A stretch of DNA of 25,040 nt from Citricoccus sp. WCRC_4 (GCA_026645375.1 JAPFFX010000021.1:1-25040); one strand, 5' to 3'; positions 1 through 8,415 are shown, numbered from the stretch's first letter. Program-made: numbers and translations. Notes: generated by a model not told the origin, from the letters alone.

Positions 1-84
1 GCCTCGGACACGGAAGCGCCCGGCACCCCATCCGTGGAGGGCCGGAAGCGTCCGGTCAGCTGTGCAGTTCCGGCCGGCGGCTGT

Positions 85-1119
85 TCAGTCGGCGTCGGCC
101 GGATCGGGGCCGTCGCCTTCGTCGGGGAGGTCGCCGGTCTTCCGTGCATCCCCGGACTCCGTGTCCTCGTTCAGGTCCTCGTCCAGCGCGTGCCGTGGCT
201 GGCTCTGGAGGTACTCCTCGACGGCGGCACCGAGTTCCTCGGCATCCGGGACCTGCTCGTCCGGTCCCACCAGCAGGGACCGTCCCGCCCCGGAGGAGTG
301 CTGGTCGAAATTGCGTTCCAGTCCCTGGACCATGGCCGTGATCTCACCGGAGGACCCGGTCTGGCGGTCGAGCTCCCGGTCCACCTCGCGGCCGCGCTCG
401 CGCAGTTCATCGGTGGGCAGCATCAGTCCCAGGGCTGCACCCACGTACTCCAGGGCGGCGACGGCGGCCTGCGGGTAGGCGGCATCGGCGAGATAGTGCG
501 GGACGTGCAGGGTGTACCCGGTGGTGCCCCGGCGTTTCTCGTCCAACCGCAGCTCGAGCAGCTGGGCGACACCGGAGACCATCCGCGCCTGCGGGCTCCA
601 GGTGGACAGGCCGGCCACCAGTTCGTCCTGGTTGCCGTGCGTGGTCACGCCCAGCGGGCGGGTGTGGGGCACCGGCATGGGCACGGCGTCCACGAGCGCG
701 ACCAGCTTCACGTCGAGCTTGTCCACCAGGAACAGCACGGAGGCCACGAAGCGTTCCCACTGGTAGTCGGGCTCGGGGCCGGAGAGCAGGAGGAAGGGCC
801 GGCCCAGGGCGTCGGAGACCAGGTGGAGTTCGAGCCGGGGCGACCGGTAGTCCAGGAACCGGTCCCCGTCGAAGCTGATCTGCGGCCTGCGGGCCCGGTA
901 GTCGATCAGCTGGTCCGCGTCGAAGCTGGCCAGCAGCTTGTGGTCGAGCGAGTCCAGCAGGGTGTGCCGGACCTGCTCGGAGAGGTGACCGGCATCCAGG
1001 TGGCCGCCGAAGACCGCCAGCATGCCCAGCCCGCGCAGCGCCGAGGCACCGTCGAATCCCCCGGCCAGCAGGTCTCGGCCCGCGGCCTCCAGGGTGAACA
1101 GCTGGGTGGGGTCCTGCAT
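85..1119 (-). CDS. PAC2 family protein (proteasome-assembly-chaperone-like)
   Basis: This 344-residue protein resembles the actinobacterial PAC2 family, related to eukaryotic proteasome assembly chaperone 2; its biochemical role in bacteria is not established. The PAC2-like core runs from about residue 10 to 270 and has a pattern of short hydrophobic strands (for example LRGLGMLAVFGG, RPFLLLSGPEPDYQWERF, VKLVALVDAVPMPVPHTRP). The last ~40 residues are an acidic Asp/Glu-rich tail. No signal peptide or membrane helix is visible. The start is set at the ATG at 1119 because AAAGGA lies 6 nt upstream; an in-frame ATG at 1140 would add seven residues. It is divergent from pepA, an arrangement I recall as common in Micrococcales. 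Family assignment is fairly sure, function is not. Confidence 0.85.
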   Translation of the reverse strand: MQDPTQLFTLEAAGRDLLAGGFDGASALRGLGMLAVFGGHLDAGHLSEQVRHTLLDSLDHKLLASFDADQLIDYRARRPQISFDGDRFLDYRSPRLELHLVSDALGRPFLLLSGPEPDYQWERFVASVLFLVDKLDVKLVALVDAVPMPVPHTRPLGVTTHGNQDELVAGLSTWSPQARMVSGVAQLLELRLDEKRRGTTGYTLHVPHYLADAAYPQAAVAALEYVGAALGLMLPTDELRERGREVDRELDRQTGSSGEITAMVQGLERNFDQHSSGAGRSLLVGPDEQVPDAEELGAAVEEYLQSQPRHALDEDLNEDTESGDARKTGDLPDEGDGPDPADAD

Positions 1120-1281
1120 GGTCTGTCCTTTCGGCAACATGGTCTCGCGCGACCGGATACACGTGCAATGTCCAACGCGCGGGGGCCGCCAGGTATTCCG
1201 TGGCTAGGATCGACACGGTGGGACGCGGCCTCTCAGTGCCGTCCCCTCTGCCCCCTGCACTCAACGACGGAGAACGCGCAC

Positions 1282-2823
1282 GTGATCAACGACTTCAGTC
1301 CAGTATTGACCGCCATCGGGCCGGACCTCGACAAGTGCACGGCCTCCGCTCTCGTCGTGGGCATCGCCTCCGGCGACGACGGACCGGTCCTGCTGCCCAG
1401 CCCGCTGCCCGATGCCGGCGCCCGCGCCCTGGCCGACTCCCTCGAGGCCCTGGGCGTCACCGGCGCGGCCGACGAGGTGCTGCGCATCCCCGGACTGGAT
1501 CCGCTGCCGTTCCCGCTCCTGGTGCTGACCGGCGTCGGGAAGATCACCGGCGAGCCCGGAGCGGGCGTGTCCGACGAGGCCCTGCGTCGCGCTGCCGGCG
1601 CCGCAGTGCGCCAGCTGGCGGGCACCTCCTCGGTGGCGCTGGGACTGCCCGCCGACACGGAGGAGCACCTGGCCGCAGTGGCCGAGGGTGCGGCGCTGGC
1701 CGCGTACTCGTTCACGGCCTTCCGCTCCGCCCCCGGCCGGGAGAAGGCGAAGGACCCGGTGGCCGAGGCCGCCGTCGTGACCTCCCTGAGGCCGCGACAG
1801 TCCGGACCCGTGCTGCAACGCGCCGCCGTCGTCGCCCGCGCGGTCCGCGCCACGCGGGACCTGGTCAACACCCCGCCGTCCCACCTGTTCCCCGCCTCGT
1901 TCGCCGAGGAGGTCACCGACGCGGTGCGCAAGCTGCCGGTGAAGGTCACCGTCTGGGACGAGAGGAGGCTGGCCAAGGAGGGCTTCGGCGGACTCCTGAA
2001 CGTCGGCATGGGCTCGTCCCGGCCCCCGCGGCTGGTGAAGCTCGACTACTCCCCCGCCCGGGCGTCCGCGCACGTCGCGCTCGTCGGCAAGGGCATCACC
2101 TTCGACTCCGGCGGGCTCTCCCTCAAGCCCCCGACCTCGATGACCACCATGAAGTCGGACATGGCCGGGGCCGCGACCGTCGCCGCGGTGGTGCGGGCGG
2201 CCGCGGAGCTGCAGCTGCCCGTGAAGGTCACCGGCTGGCTGTGCATGGCCGAGAACCTCCCCTCGGCCACGGCCCAGCGTCCCTCCGACGTCATCACCAT
2301 CTACGGGGGCAAGACGGTCGAGGTCATGAACACGGACGCCGAGGGGCGCCTCGTGCTGGCCGACGGCCTGGTCGCCGCCACCGACGAGACCCCTGACGCG
2401 GTCATCGACGTGGCCACGCTCACGGGCGCCCAGATGATCGCCCTGGGCACCCGCACGACCGGCGTGATGGGCACCGAGGACCTCCGGGATGACCTGGTGC
2501 GGTCGGCCTGTGCGGCCGGCGAGTCCGCCTGGGCGATGCCGATCCCGGACAACCAGCGCGCGTCCCTGGACTCGGCCATCGCCGACATCTCCAACGTGGG
2601 AGACCGCTTCGGCGGCATGCTCACCGCCGCGGCGTTCCTGCGCGACTTCGTCGACGCCGGCCGCGAACCGGACGCCGTCAAGGCCGCCCCCACCCCGTGG
2701 GCGCACCTGGACATCGCCGGCCCCTCGTTCAACGAGTCAGGGGCGTTCGGGTACACCCCGAAGGAGGCGACCGGCGTGATGGTGCGCACTCTCGTCCGTT
2801 ACCTGCAGGACCGCGCGTCCTGA
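1282..2823 (+). CDS. pepA: leucyl aminopeptidase (M17 family, PepA)
   Basis: Cytosolic dinuclear-metal aminopeptidase of family M17, which removes N-terminal residues from peptides and takes part in peptide turnover. The protein has 513 residues, near the family norm of about 500. The N-terminal half (1-170) is the variable domain and the C-terminal half is catalytic. Visible metal and active-site residues are K270, D275 and K282 in VGKGITFDSGGLSLK, D293 in MKSDMAG, and D352, E354 and R356 in the M17 signature NTDAEGRL. These positions coincide with the numbering I recall for E. coli PepA, which supports the start. The start is GTG at 1282, with GGAG 9 nt upstream. The frame stays open back to position 34, but that part is antisense to the PAC2 gene and looks like a shadow. 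A TAGGAT hexamer at 1205-1210 could be the -10 element. Confidence 0.95.
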   Translation: MINDFSPVLTAIGPDLDKCTASALVVGIASGDDGPVLLPSPLPDAGARALADSLEALGVTGAADEVLRIPGLDPLPFPLLVLTGVGKITGEPGAGVSDEALRRAAGAAVRQLAGTSSVALGLPADTEEHLAAVAEGAALAAYSFTAFRSAPGREKAKDPVAEAAVVTSLRPRQSGPVLQRAAVVARAVRATRDLVNTPPSHLFPASFAEEVTDAVRKLPVKVTVWDERRLAKEGFGGLLNVGMGSSRPPRLVKLDYSPARASAHVALVGKGITFDSGGLSLKPPTSMTTMKSDMAGAATVAAVVRAAAELQLPVKVTGWLCMAENLPSATAQRPSDVITIYGGKTVEVMNTDAEGRLVLADGLVAATDETPDAVIDVATLTGAQMIALGTRTTGVMGTEDLRDDLVRSACAAGESAWAMPIPDNQRASLDSAIADISNVGDRFGGMLTAAAFLRDFVDAGREPDAVKAAPTPWAHLDIAGPSFNESGAFGYTPKEATGVMVRTLVRYLQDRAS

Positions 2824-2871
2824 TGCGTGCCGGACGCGGCCGGTTGAGTAGATCGACCGGTCACGTCCGGC

Positions 2872-2913
2872 TAAGGTGAAACCCGAGGCACCACCGTGAC
2901 GATCCGGTCACGG
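2872..2913 (+). promoter_or_regulatory. lpd leader: -10 element and operator-like inverted repeat
   Basis: TAAGGT at 2872-2877 resembles an actinobacterial -10 element; no good -35 is visible. Just downstream, CCGTGAC (2894-2900) and GTCACGG (2907-2913) form a perfect 7+7 inverted repeat with a 6-nt spacer. CCGGTCACG also occurs upstream of the -10 (2857-2865) and again within the repeat (2904-2912), so the -10 is flanked by copies of one motif. This looks like a repressor operator, but the regulator is unknown. Confidence 0.45.
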
Positions 2914-2972
2914 ACCGTCCACCAACCCAGGGCAACCGGAGACCCCGCTGCCCGATCGTGAGGAGCTCCATC

Positions 2973-4352
2973 GTGGCCGACAAGGCAACCGCCAAGGAAT
3001 TCGACGTTCTCATCCTCGGCGGTGGCTCCGCCGGGTACGCCGCGGCACTGCGGTCCGTGCAGTACGGACTGACAGTCGGCCTCATCGAGAAGGCCAAGCT
3101 GGGCGGCACCTGCCTCCACTGGGGCTGCATTCCCACCAAGGCCTACCTGCACGCGGCCGAGCTCGCCGACGAGGCGCGGACCAGCTCCAAGTACGGCATC
3201 AACACCACGCTGGAGTCCATCGACATGGCCGCCGTGCGCGGCTACAAGGACGGCATCGTCGCCGGGAAGTTCAAGGGCCTCACCGGGCTGCTCAAGATGA
3301 AGAAGGTCAACGTCATCGAGGGCGAGGGTAAGCTCGTCTCGCAGAACGAGATCGAGGTGGACGGCACCCGCTACTCGGGCAAGAACATCGTCCTGGCTTC
3401 CGGTTCCGAGGCCAAGACCTTCGGCCTGCCGATCGGCGGGCGCATCATGACCTCCACCGAGGCCCTGGAACTGGACTACACCCCGAAGTCGGCCATCGTC
3501 CTCGGCGGCGGCGTCATCGGCTCCGAGTTCGCCTCGGCGTGGAACTCCTTCGGCGTGGACGTCACGATCATCGAGGGCCTGGACCACCTGGTCGCGAACG
3601 AGGACCCCGCGATCATCAAGGTGGTCGAGCGCGAGTTCAAGAAGAAGAAGATCAAGACGAGCCTGGGCACCTTCTTCGAGAAGGTCGAGGACACCGGTGA
3701 CGGCGTCAAGGTCACCCTGGCCGACGGCAAGGAGTTCACTGCCGAGGTCTGCCTGGTCGCCGTGGGCCGCGGCCCGGTCACTGCGGGCCTGGGCTACGAG
3801 GAGCAGGGCATCACCCTGGACCGCGGCTTCGTCATCACCAACGAGCGCCTGCACACCGGCGTCGGCAACATCTACGCCATCGGGGACATCGTCCCGGGCC
3901 TGCAGTTGGCCCACCGCGGCTACCAGCAGGGTCACTTCGTCGCCGAGGAGATCGCCGGCAACAACCCGCTCATCGTCGAGGACATCAACATTCCCAAGGT
4001 GACCTTCACCGACCCCGAGGTCATGTCCGTGGGCTACACGGAGCCCAAGGCCAAGGAGAAGTTCGGCGAGGACAACGTCGAGACCGTGGAGTACAACCTG
4101 GCCGGCAACGGCAAGTCCTCCATCCTCGGCACCGGCGGCATCATCAAGATGGTCCGCCAGAAGAACGGGCCGATCGTGGGCGTGCACGGCGTCGGCAAGC
4201 GCATCAGCGAGCAGATCGGCGAGGCCCAGCTCATCGTGAACTGGGAGGCCTACCCCGAGGACGTCGCGGCCTTCGTCCACGCGCACCCGACCCAGAACGA
4301 GGCCCTCGGCGAGGCCGCCATGGCCCTGAACGGCCACCCGCTGCACGGCTGA
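2973..4352 (+). CDS. lpdA: dihydrolipoyl dehydrogenase (E3)
   Basis: FAD-dependent E3 that reoxidises dihydrolipoyl groups of 2-oxoacid dehydrogenase complexes with NAD+. The protein has 459 residues, typical of the family. In order it shows the FAD-binding motif GGGSAGYAAALRS near the N-terminus, the redox disulfide C47/C52 in GGTCLHWGCIPTK, an NAD-binding GGGVIGSEFAS near residue 175, the second FAD motif YAIGDIVPG near residue 305, and the dimer-interface catalytic pair H438/E443 in HAHPTQNEALGEA. The start is GTG at 2973, preceded by GAGGAG at about 7 nt; an in-frame GTG at 2958 would overlap that ribosome binding site. The E2 gene follows 100 nt downstream on the same strand, so the two are probably co-expressed. 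Confidence 0.97.
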   Translation: MADKATAKEFDVLILGGGSAGYAAALRSVQYGLTVGLIEKAKLGGTCLHWGCIPTKAYLHAAELADEARTSSKYGINTTLESIDMAAVRGYKDGIVAGKFKGLTGLLKMKKVNVIEGEGKLVSQNEIEVDGTRYSGKNIVLASGSEAKTFGLPIGGRIMTSTEALELDYTPKSAIVLGGGVIGSEFASAWNSFGVDVTIIEGLDHLVANEDPAIIKVVEREFKKKKIKTSLGTFFEKVEDTGDGVKVTLADGKEFTAEVCLVAVGRGPVTAGLGYEEQGITLDRGFVITNERLHTGVGNIYAIGDIVPGLQLAHRGYQQGHFVAEEIAGNNPLIVEDINIPKVTFTDPEVMSVGYTEPKAKEKFGEDNVETVEYNLAGNGKSSILGTGGIIKMVRQKNGPIVGVHGVGKRISEQIGEAQLIVNWEAYPEDVAAFVHAHPTQNEALGEAAMALNGHPLHG

Positions 4353-4370
4353 GACCACCAGAACGTACAC

Positions 4371-4395
4371 CGGCCCGCACCGTGGAGTCGGGCCG
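4371..4395 (+). terminator. hairpin between lpd and the E2 gene
   Basis: CGGCCCG (4371-4377) pairs with CGGGCCG (4389-4395) around an 11-nt loop, 19 nt after the lpd stop codon. There is no following T-run. It could be a partial terminator, an mRNA-processing stem, or chance in GC-rich DNA. Confidence 0.3.
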
Positions 4396-4452
4396 TCAAC
4401 AACCGTCAGGCCGGCAGGCAGCCGGCACGCACTTGAGGAGAAACGGGACGAC

Positions 4453-6288
4453 ATGTCTGAAACCGTGAACCTGCCGGCCCTGGGTGAATCCGTCACCGAG
4501 GGCACCGTCACCCGCTGGCTGAAGGAGGTCGGCGACGAGGTCGCCGTCGACGAGCCCTTGGTGGAGGTGTCCACCGACAAGGTGGACACCGAGATCCCCT
4601 CCCCCGTGGCCGGGATCCTGGAGGAGATCCTCGTCCAGGAGGACGAGACCGTCGAGGTCGACGCCCCGCTCGCCCGGATCGGCGACGGCTCCGGTGGCGG
4701 CGCCTCCGGCTCCGACTCCGACGCCGGCGCTGAGGAGCAGCCGCAGGCCGAGGAGGCGACCGAGGAGTCCGCGGGACCGGACACCGAGGAGGCCGGGGAC
4801 ACCGACACCTCCGGCCAGGAGCTGTCCTCCGAGCAGGTCGCCGCCGAGGACGCCGAGGAGCGTGGCACCGGTGAGGCCACCGAGGTCACCCTGCCCGCGC
4901 TGGGTGAGTCCGTCACCGAGGGCACCGTCACACGCTGGCTGAAGGAGGTCGGCGACGACGTCGAGGTCGACGAGCCGCTGCTCGAGGTCTCCACGGACAA
5001 GGTCGACACCGAGATCCCCTCTCCCGTGGCCGGCAAGCTGCTGGAGATCAAGGTCCAGGAGGACGAGACGGTCGAGGTCGGCGCCCTGCTGGCACTCGTG
5101 GGCTCCGGGTCCACCGGTGGTTCCGCGCCGGCTGCCGCCCCCGCCCAGGAGGAGCAGGCCCCGCAGGCCGAGGAGGAGCCTGCCGAGGACAAGCCTGCCG
5201 AGGAGGAGCCTGCCGGGGAGACGGAAGGGCAGCAGGCACCCCAGGCCGAGGAGAAGCCGGCGGAGCAGCCCGTGCCGGCGGCCGAGAAGACGCCGACCGA
5301 GCAGAAGCCGGCCGCCCAGGCCTCGGCTCCCGGGGAAGGGTACGTCACCCCGCTGGTGCGTCGCCTGGCCCAGCAGAACGACGTGGACCTGTCCACGGTG
5401 GTGGGCACCGGCGTCGGCGGCCGGATCCGCAAGCAGGACGTGCTCGTGGCCGCCGAGGCCGCCAAGGCCTCCCAGGGCGGCGGCCGACCGCAGGCACCGG
5501 CCGGCGGGGACGCCCCGTCCGCTGCCCCGGCGGCGAAGGCCGTCGCCAGCACGGTGGACCCCTCGAAGCGCGGTTCCACCGAGAAGGCCCCGCGCATCCG
5601 GCAGACCATCGCCCGGCGCATGCGCGAGTCCCTGGACGTGTCCGCCCAGCTCACGCAGGTGCACGAGATCGACATGACGCGGATCGTGGCGCTGCGCAAC
5701 CGAGCCAAGGGAAGCTTCCAGCAGAAGAACGGCGTGAAGCTGACCTTCCTGCCGTTCATCACCCAGGCGGTGGCGGAGGCACTGAAGCAGCACCCGAAGC
5801 TCAACGCCGAGTACAACGCGGAGACCTCGGAGATCACGTACCACGACTCCGAGGACATCGCGATCGCCGTCGACACCGACAAGGGCCTGTTCGTCCCGGT
5901 GATCTCGGATGCCGGTGCGCTGAACCTCTCCGGCCTCGCCGGGAAGATCGCCGACCTGGCCGAGCGCACCCGGAGCAACAAGATCTCTCCGGACGAGCTG
6001 TCCGGGGGCACGTTCTCCATCACCAACTTCGGTTCGGTGGGAGCCCTGTTCGACACCCCGATCATCAACCAGCCCAACGTCGCCATCCTGGGCGTCGGCA
6101 CCATCGTGAAGCGCCCCATGGTCATCACCGACCAGGACGGCAATGATGTCATCGCCATCCGCCACATGATGTACCTGTCCCTGACCTACGACCACCGCCT
6201 GGTGGACGGAGCGGACGCCGGACGGTTCCTGCAGACGGTGAAGGCACGCCTCGAAGAAGGCGAGTTCGCCCACGAGCTGGGCCTGTAA
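4453..6288 (+). CDS. sucB: dihydrolipoamide acyltransferase (E2), two lipoyl domains
   Basis: Core acyltransferase of a 2-oxoacid dehydrogenase complex, 611 residues. Domains in order: lipoyl domain 1 (about 1-78, lipoylated Lys43 in STDKVDTE), acidic linker, lipoyl domain 2 (about 140-218, Lys183 in the same motif), long Ala/Pro/Glu linker, peripheral subunit-binding domain from about 297 (YVTPLVRRLAQ), and the catalytic domain ending in YDHRLVDGAD with H581 and D585. Automated pipelines usually call it SucB. In mycobacteria and corynebacteria the equivalent protein serves pyruvate dehydrogenase, because oxoglutarate dehydrogenase carries its own E2-like domain fused to E1; by analogy the PDH role (AceF/DlaT) is at least as likely here. 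GAGGAG lies 12 nt before the ATG, a long spacing. The lpd gene precedes it and lipB/lipA lie about 2 kb downstream. Confidence 0.95.
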   Translation: MSETVNLPALGESVTEGTVTRWLKEVGDEVAVDEPLVEVSTDKVDTEIPSPVAGILEEILVQEDETVEVDAPLARIGDGSGGGASGSDSDAGAEEQPQAEEATEESAGPDTEEAGDTDTSGQELSSEQVAAEDAEERGTGEATEVTLPALGESVTEGTVTRWLKEVGDDVEVDEPLLEVSTDKVDTEIPSPVAGKLLEIKVQEDETVEVGALLALVGSGSTGGSAPAAAPAQEEQAPQAEEEPAEDKPAEEEPAGETEGQQAPQAEEKPAEQPVPAAEKTPTEQKPAAQASAPGEGYVTPLVRRLAQQNDVDLSTVVGTGVGGRIRKQDVLVAAEAAKASQGGGRPQAPAGGDAPSAAPAAKAVASTVDPSKRGSTEKAPRIRQTIARRMRESLDVSAQLTQVHEIDMTRIVALRNRAKGSFQQKNGVKLTFLPFITQAVAEALKQHPKLNAEYNAETSEITYHDSEDIAIAVDTDKGLFVPVISDAGALNLSGLAGKIADLAERTRSNKISPDELSGGTFSITNFGSVGALFDTPIINQPNVAILGVGTIVKRPMVITDQDGNDVIAIRHMMYLSLTYDHRLVDGADAGRFLQTVKARLEEGEFAHELGL

Positions 6289-6291
6289 GGG

Positions 6292-6654
6292 GTGGAGGTC
6301 CTCACCGCGATCTTCGTCGCCATCCACATCGTCTCGGCGGCTGCCATCGTCGGCGGCTGGCTGGCCCACTTCAAGAACCCGACCATCACGACGTCGCAGT
6401 GGTGGGGTTCACTGGGCATGATCATCTCCGGCCTGCTGCTGTTCGGGTTTGCCGAGATGGGTGACGGTCCCGTCAACCGGATCAAGCTCACCGTCAAGCT
6501 GGTCATCGGCCTGGCCGTGTTCGTCGCCGCCCTGCTGGGCCGCCGCAAGGAGAACAGGGGCGAGCCGGTGCCCACCGGTCTGGCCCATGCCGTGGGTGGC
6601 CTCGGCCTGGTCAACATCCTGGTGGCCGTGCTGTGGCAGGACTACTCCGCCTGA
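6292..6654 (+). CDS. small four-helix integral membrane protein
   Basis: A 120-residue protein with four probable membrane helices: about residues 4-22, 37-53, 64-81 and 96-115. Short polar loops include FKNPTITTSQWW and a basic RRKENRGE segment. No catalytic motif was recognised and I cannot assign a function. It begins with GTG only 3 nt after the E2 stop codon, in the same frame, with no separate ribosome binding site at normal distance, so translation is probably coupled to E2. That placement makes co-expression with the dehydrogenase complex likely but does not prove a shared role. It ends about 50 nt before the convergent kinase gene. Confidence 0.8.
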   Translation: MEVLTAIFVAIHIVSAAAIVGGWLAHFKNPTITTSQWWGSLGMIISGLLLFGFAEMGDGPVNRIKLTVKLVIGLAVFVAALLGRRKENRGEPVPTGLAHAVGGLGLVNILVAVLWQDYSA

Positions 6655-6703
6655 CCGCCCCTCGTGCGCCGCTGCGCCAGTCGTAGCGGAGGCACCACCT
6701 CGA

Positions 6704-8302
6704 TCAGGGCGCCTGTCCGGGACCTCCCGGGCGGGCGCCCTCGTCGTTCGTCCCCGCATCGGGTCCGGGCCCTCCGACGATCCGGTGGACACGCCATCCG
6801 GGGTCGGTCCGGACCAGTTCGGCCGTGAACCGTTCATCGGTGGAGACCGTCACCTCATCGACGGTCTGCCCCGCGGCCGTCACCGTGCGGTAGGGGCTGA
6901 TCGTCAAGGTCAGGGGCACGCGCGCCTCGTCCGCACCGGTGCGCTCGACCGGCCCGGAGACGGTCGTCTGCAGGGTCAGGTCCTCATAGCGCAGGTGGCG
7001 GTTCCGCAGTTCGTCGATCAGTCGCAGGTCCGCCCGGTAGGCCGGTGAATCCGGCAGGCTGTAGTCCACGACATCCTGCCGGTCCAGAGAGGCCAGTGCC
7101 CGCGCCCTGGCCGGCCCCAGGGCCCGCGCCGCCTCCGACACGTCGCTCGTACCCCGTCCGTCCGGAGTCGCGTCGGTGCCGGAGGGGCTGGTGCCGGAGG
7201 GGCTGGTGGTTGAAGGCCTGATGGTCGAGGGGGACGGCGTGCCCACCGGGCCGGTCGCCGGGGACACGCCGGCCGGTACCTTGACGGGGGCGGACATCGG
7301 GGCGGACGCCGGGGAATCCGCCCCGGGCCCGGCCACACCGGTGACCAGGACACCACCGGCCACCGCCAGCGCCGCCCCGGTACCTGCGGCCAGCAACACG
7401 GGGCGTCGCCGCTTCCTCGGTACGGGATCGGCGCGACGACGGGTGGGCAGTTCCATGGCCACGTCCGGACTGGCCGATGGGTACAGGTCCACCGGCTCCG
7501 GGGTGGCCCAGCGGTAGCAGGCCATGGCGAAGCGTTCGGCGCTGGGCCTGGCGCCCGGGTCCTCGTCCAGCCCGGCTTCCAGGAGCGAGACGACCTCGCC
7601 CGGGATGTCCGGGACGACCAGCGGCAGCGGTGCGCGGGACGAGGTGCGAGCCGGGGCCCGTCCGGTCAGGGCGTACCACCCGACGGCGGCCAGCGAGTAG
7701 ACGTCCGCGGCCGGGTCGAGCCCACCCTGTCCGGCGTCGCGACCGTCCGCGATCTCCGGGGCGCAGAAGCCCGGCGTGCCGGTCCGGGCCGCGGCCCCGC
7801 CCAGCAACCGGGACGACCCGAGGTCCGAGACCGCCGGGCGCCCCTGGACGGTGAAGAGGATGTTGCCCGGCGAGAGGTCACCGTGGACGACGCCGTGCCC
7901 GTGCAGGGCCTGCAGGGCCTGTGCCACGGGCACCAGGACGGTCACCACCTGGCCCACCGGCAGGGGGCCTGTGGCCCGGACCAGGGAACCCAGGGAGCCG
8001 CCCGCGTGGTACTCGCTCAGCAGTCCCGGACCACGGTCGGTGGCCACGATTCCCAGCGGTCGCACCACGTGCTCGTGCCTCAGCTCGCCCAGCGCCCGCA
8101 CCTCGACCTCGAGCGATTCCGTGGGTGCCTCCGCCGATCGGTCCGGGAGCTTCAGGGCCGCCTGCCCGCCCAGGCCGTCCTCCACCAGCCAGACCGTCGA
8201 GCTGCCTCCACGGCCCAGTTCGCGCCGCACCTGCCACCCCGGGACCGTGGGGGTGTCCCCTGATGTGCCCATGTCGTCCGGATCCCTTCCTCTCCCGCCC
8301 AT
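6704..8302 (-). CDS. transmembrane serine/threonine protein kinase with divergent motifs
   Basis: PknB-type (Hanks) kinase of 532 residues. The cytoplasmic kinase domain is about 22-275: glycine loop LGRGGSSTVW (29-38), ATP-anchoring Lys51, catalytic loop HGDLSPGN with Asp142 and Asn147, SDLG with Asp160 in place of the usual DFG, APE at 181-183, and ADVYSL with Asp200. The Arg of the usual HRD motif is Gly here. A basic stretch (RKRRR) precedes one membrane helix (about 301-323), followed by a Ser/Thr/Pro-rich linker with SPSGT repeats. An external ~110-residue domain (about 395-510) looks like an NTF2/SnoaL-type fold; that assignment is tentative. The start may instead be the ATG at 8272, where AGGAAGG lies 12 nt upstream. 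The gene separates the E2 block from lipB/lipA and faces them divergently. Substrates are unknown. Confidence 0.9.
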   Translation of the reverse strand: MGGRGRDPDDMGTSGDTPTVPGWQVRRELGRGGSSTVWLVEDGLGGQAALKLPDRSAEAPTESLEVEVRALGELRHEHVVRPLGIVATDRGPGLLSEYHAGGSLGSLVRATGPLPVGQVVTVLVPVAQALQALHGHGVVHGDLSPGNILFTVQGRPAVSDLGSSRLLGGAAARTGTPGFCAPEIADGRDAGQGGLDPAADVYSLAAVGWYALTGRAPARTSSRAPLPLVVPDIPGEVVSLLEAGLDEDPGARPSAERFAMACYRWATPEPVDLYPSASPDVAMELPTRRRADPVPRKRRRPVLLAAGTGAALAVAGGVLVTGVAGPGADSPASAPMSAPVKVPAGVSPATGPVGTPSPSTIRPSTTSPSGTSPSGTDATPDGRGTSDVSEAARALGPARARALASLDRQDVVDYSLPDSPAYRADLRLIDELRNRHLRYEDLTLQTTVSGPVERTGADEARVPLTLTISPYRTVTAAGQTVDEVTVSTDERFTAELVRTDPGWRVHRIVGGPGPDAGTNDEGARPGGPGQAP

Positions 8303-8389
8303 GCCGCCACCCCGCCGTCCGGCGCGCTCCCGTGCACGTCCGTGTGCTGCCGTTCCATCCTGCCGCGTTACCCCGCATGGCGTGGCGGG

Positions 8390-8398
8390 TTATCCACA
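8390..8398 (+). promoter_or_regulatory. perfect DnaA-box sequence
   Basis: TTATCCACA matches the DnaA-box consensus exactly. It lies 17 nt before the TAGAGT -10 element of lipB, overlapping the -35 position. It is single, so it is not an origin; DnaA control of lipB or chance are both possible. Confidence 0.35.
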
Positions 8399-8415
8399 GG
8401 CCCGGGGTGCGGGGC

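Noticed and set aside
34..1281. N-terminal extension of pepA to 929 residues
   Set aside because: The added part is antisense to the PAC2 gene, and M17 enzymes are about 500 residues. A good ribosome binding site precedes GTG 1282, and the active-site numbering fits that start.
1200..2396. GTG-start frame shortly after a TAGGAT hexamer at 1205
   Set aside because: It overlaps pepA in another frame, is Arg/Gly-rich without domains, and the gap after the hexamer is 7 nt, not 6; treated as a shadow.
5150..5330. Short repeats in the E2 linker as a possible repeat array
   Set aside because: They encode the Ala/Pro/Glu-rich flexible linker typical of E2 proteins; the repetition is at protein level and not a CRISPR or mobile repeat.
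2871..6167. 1098-codon open frame antisense to lpd and E2
   Set aside because: It lies wholly opposite two well-conserved genes and consists of low-complexity Ser/Gly/Leu/Asp-rich sequence with no domain; a frame shadow caused by high GC.
8390..8398. Replication origin based on the DnaA box
   Set aside because: Only one box, no AT-rich unwinding element, and no dnaA/dnaN neighbours.
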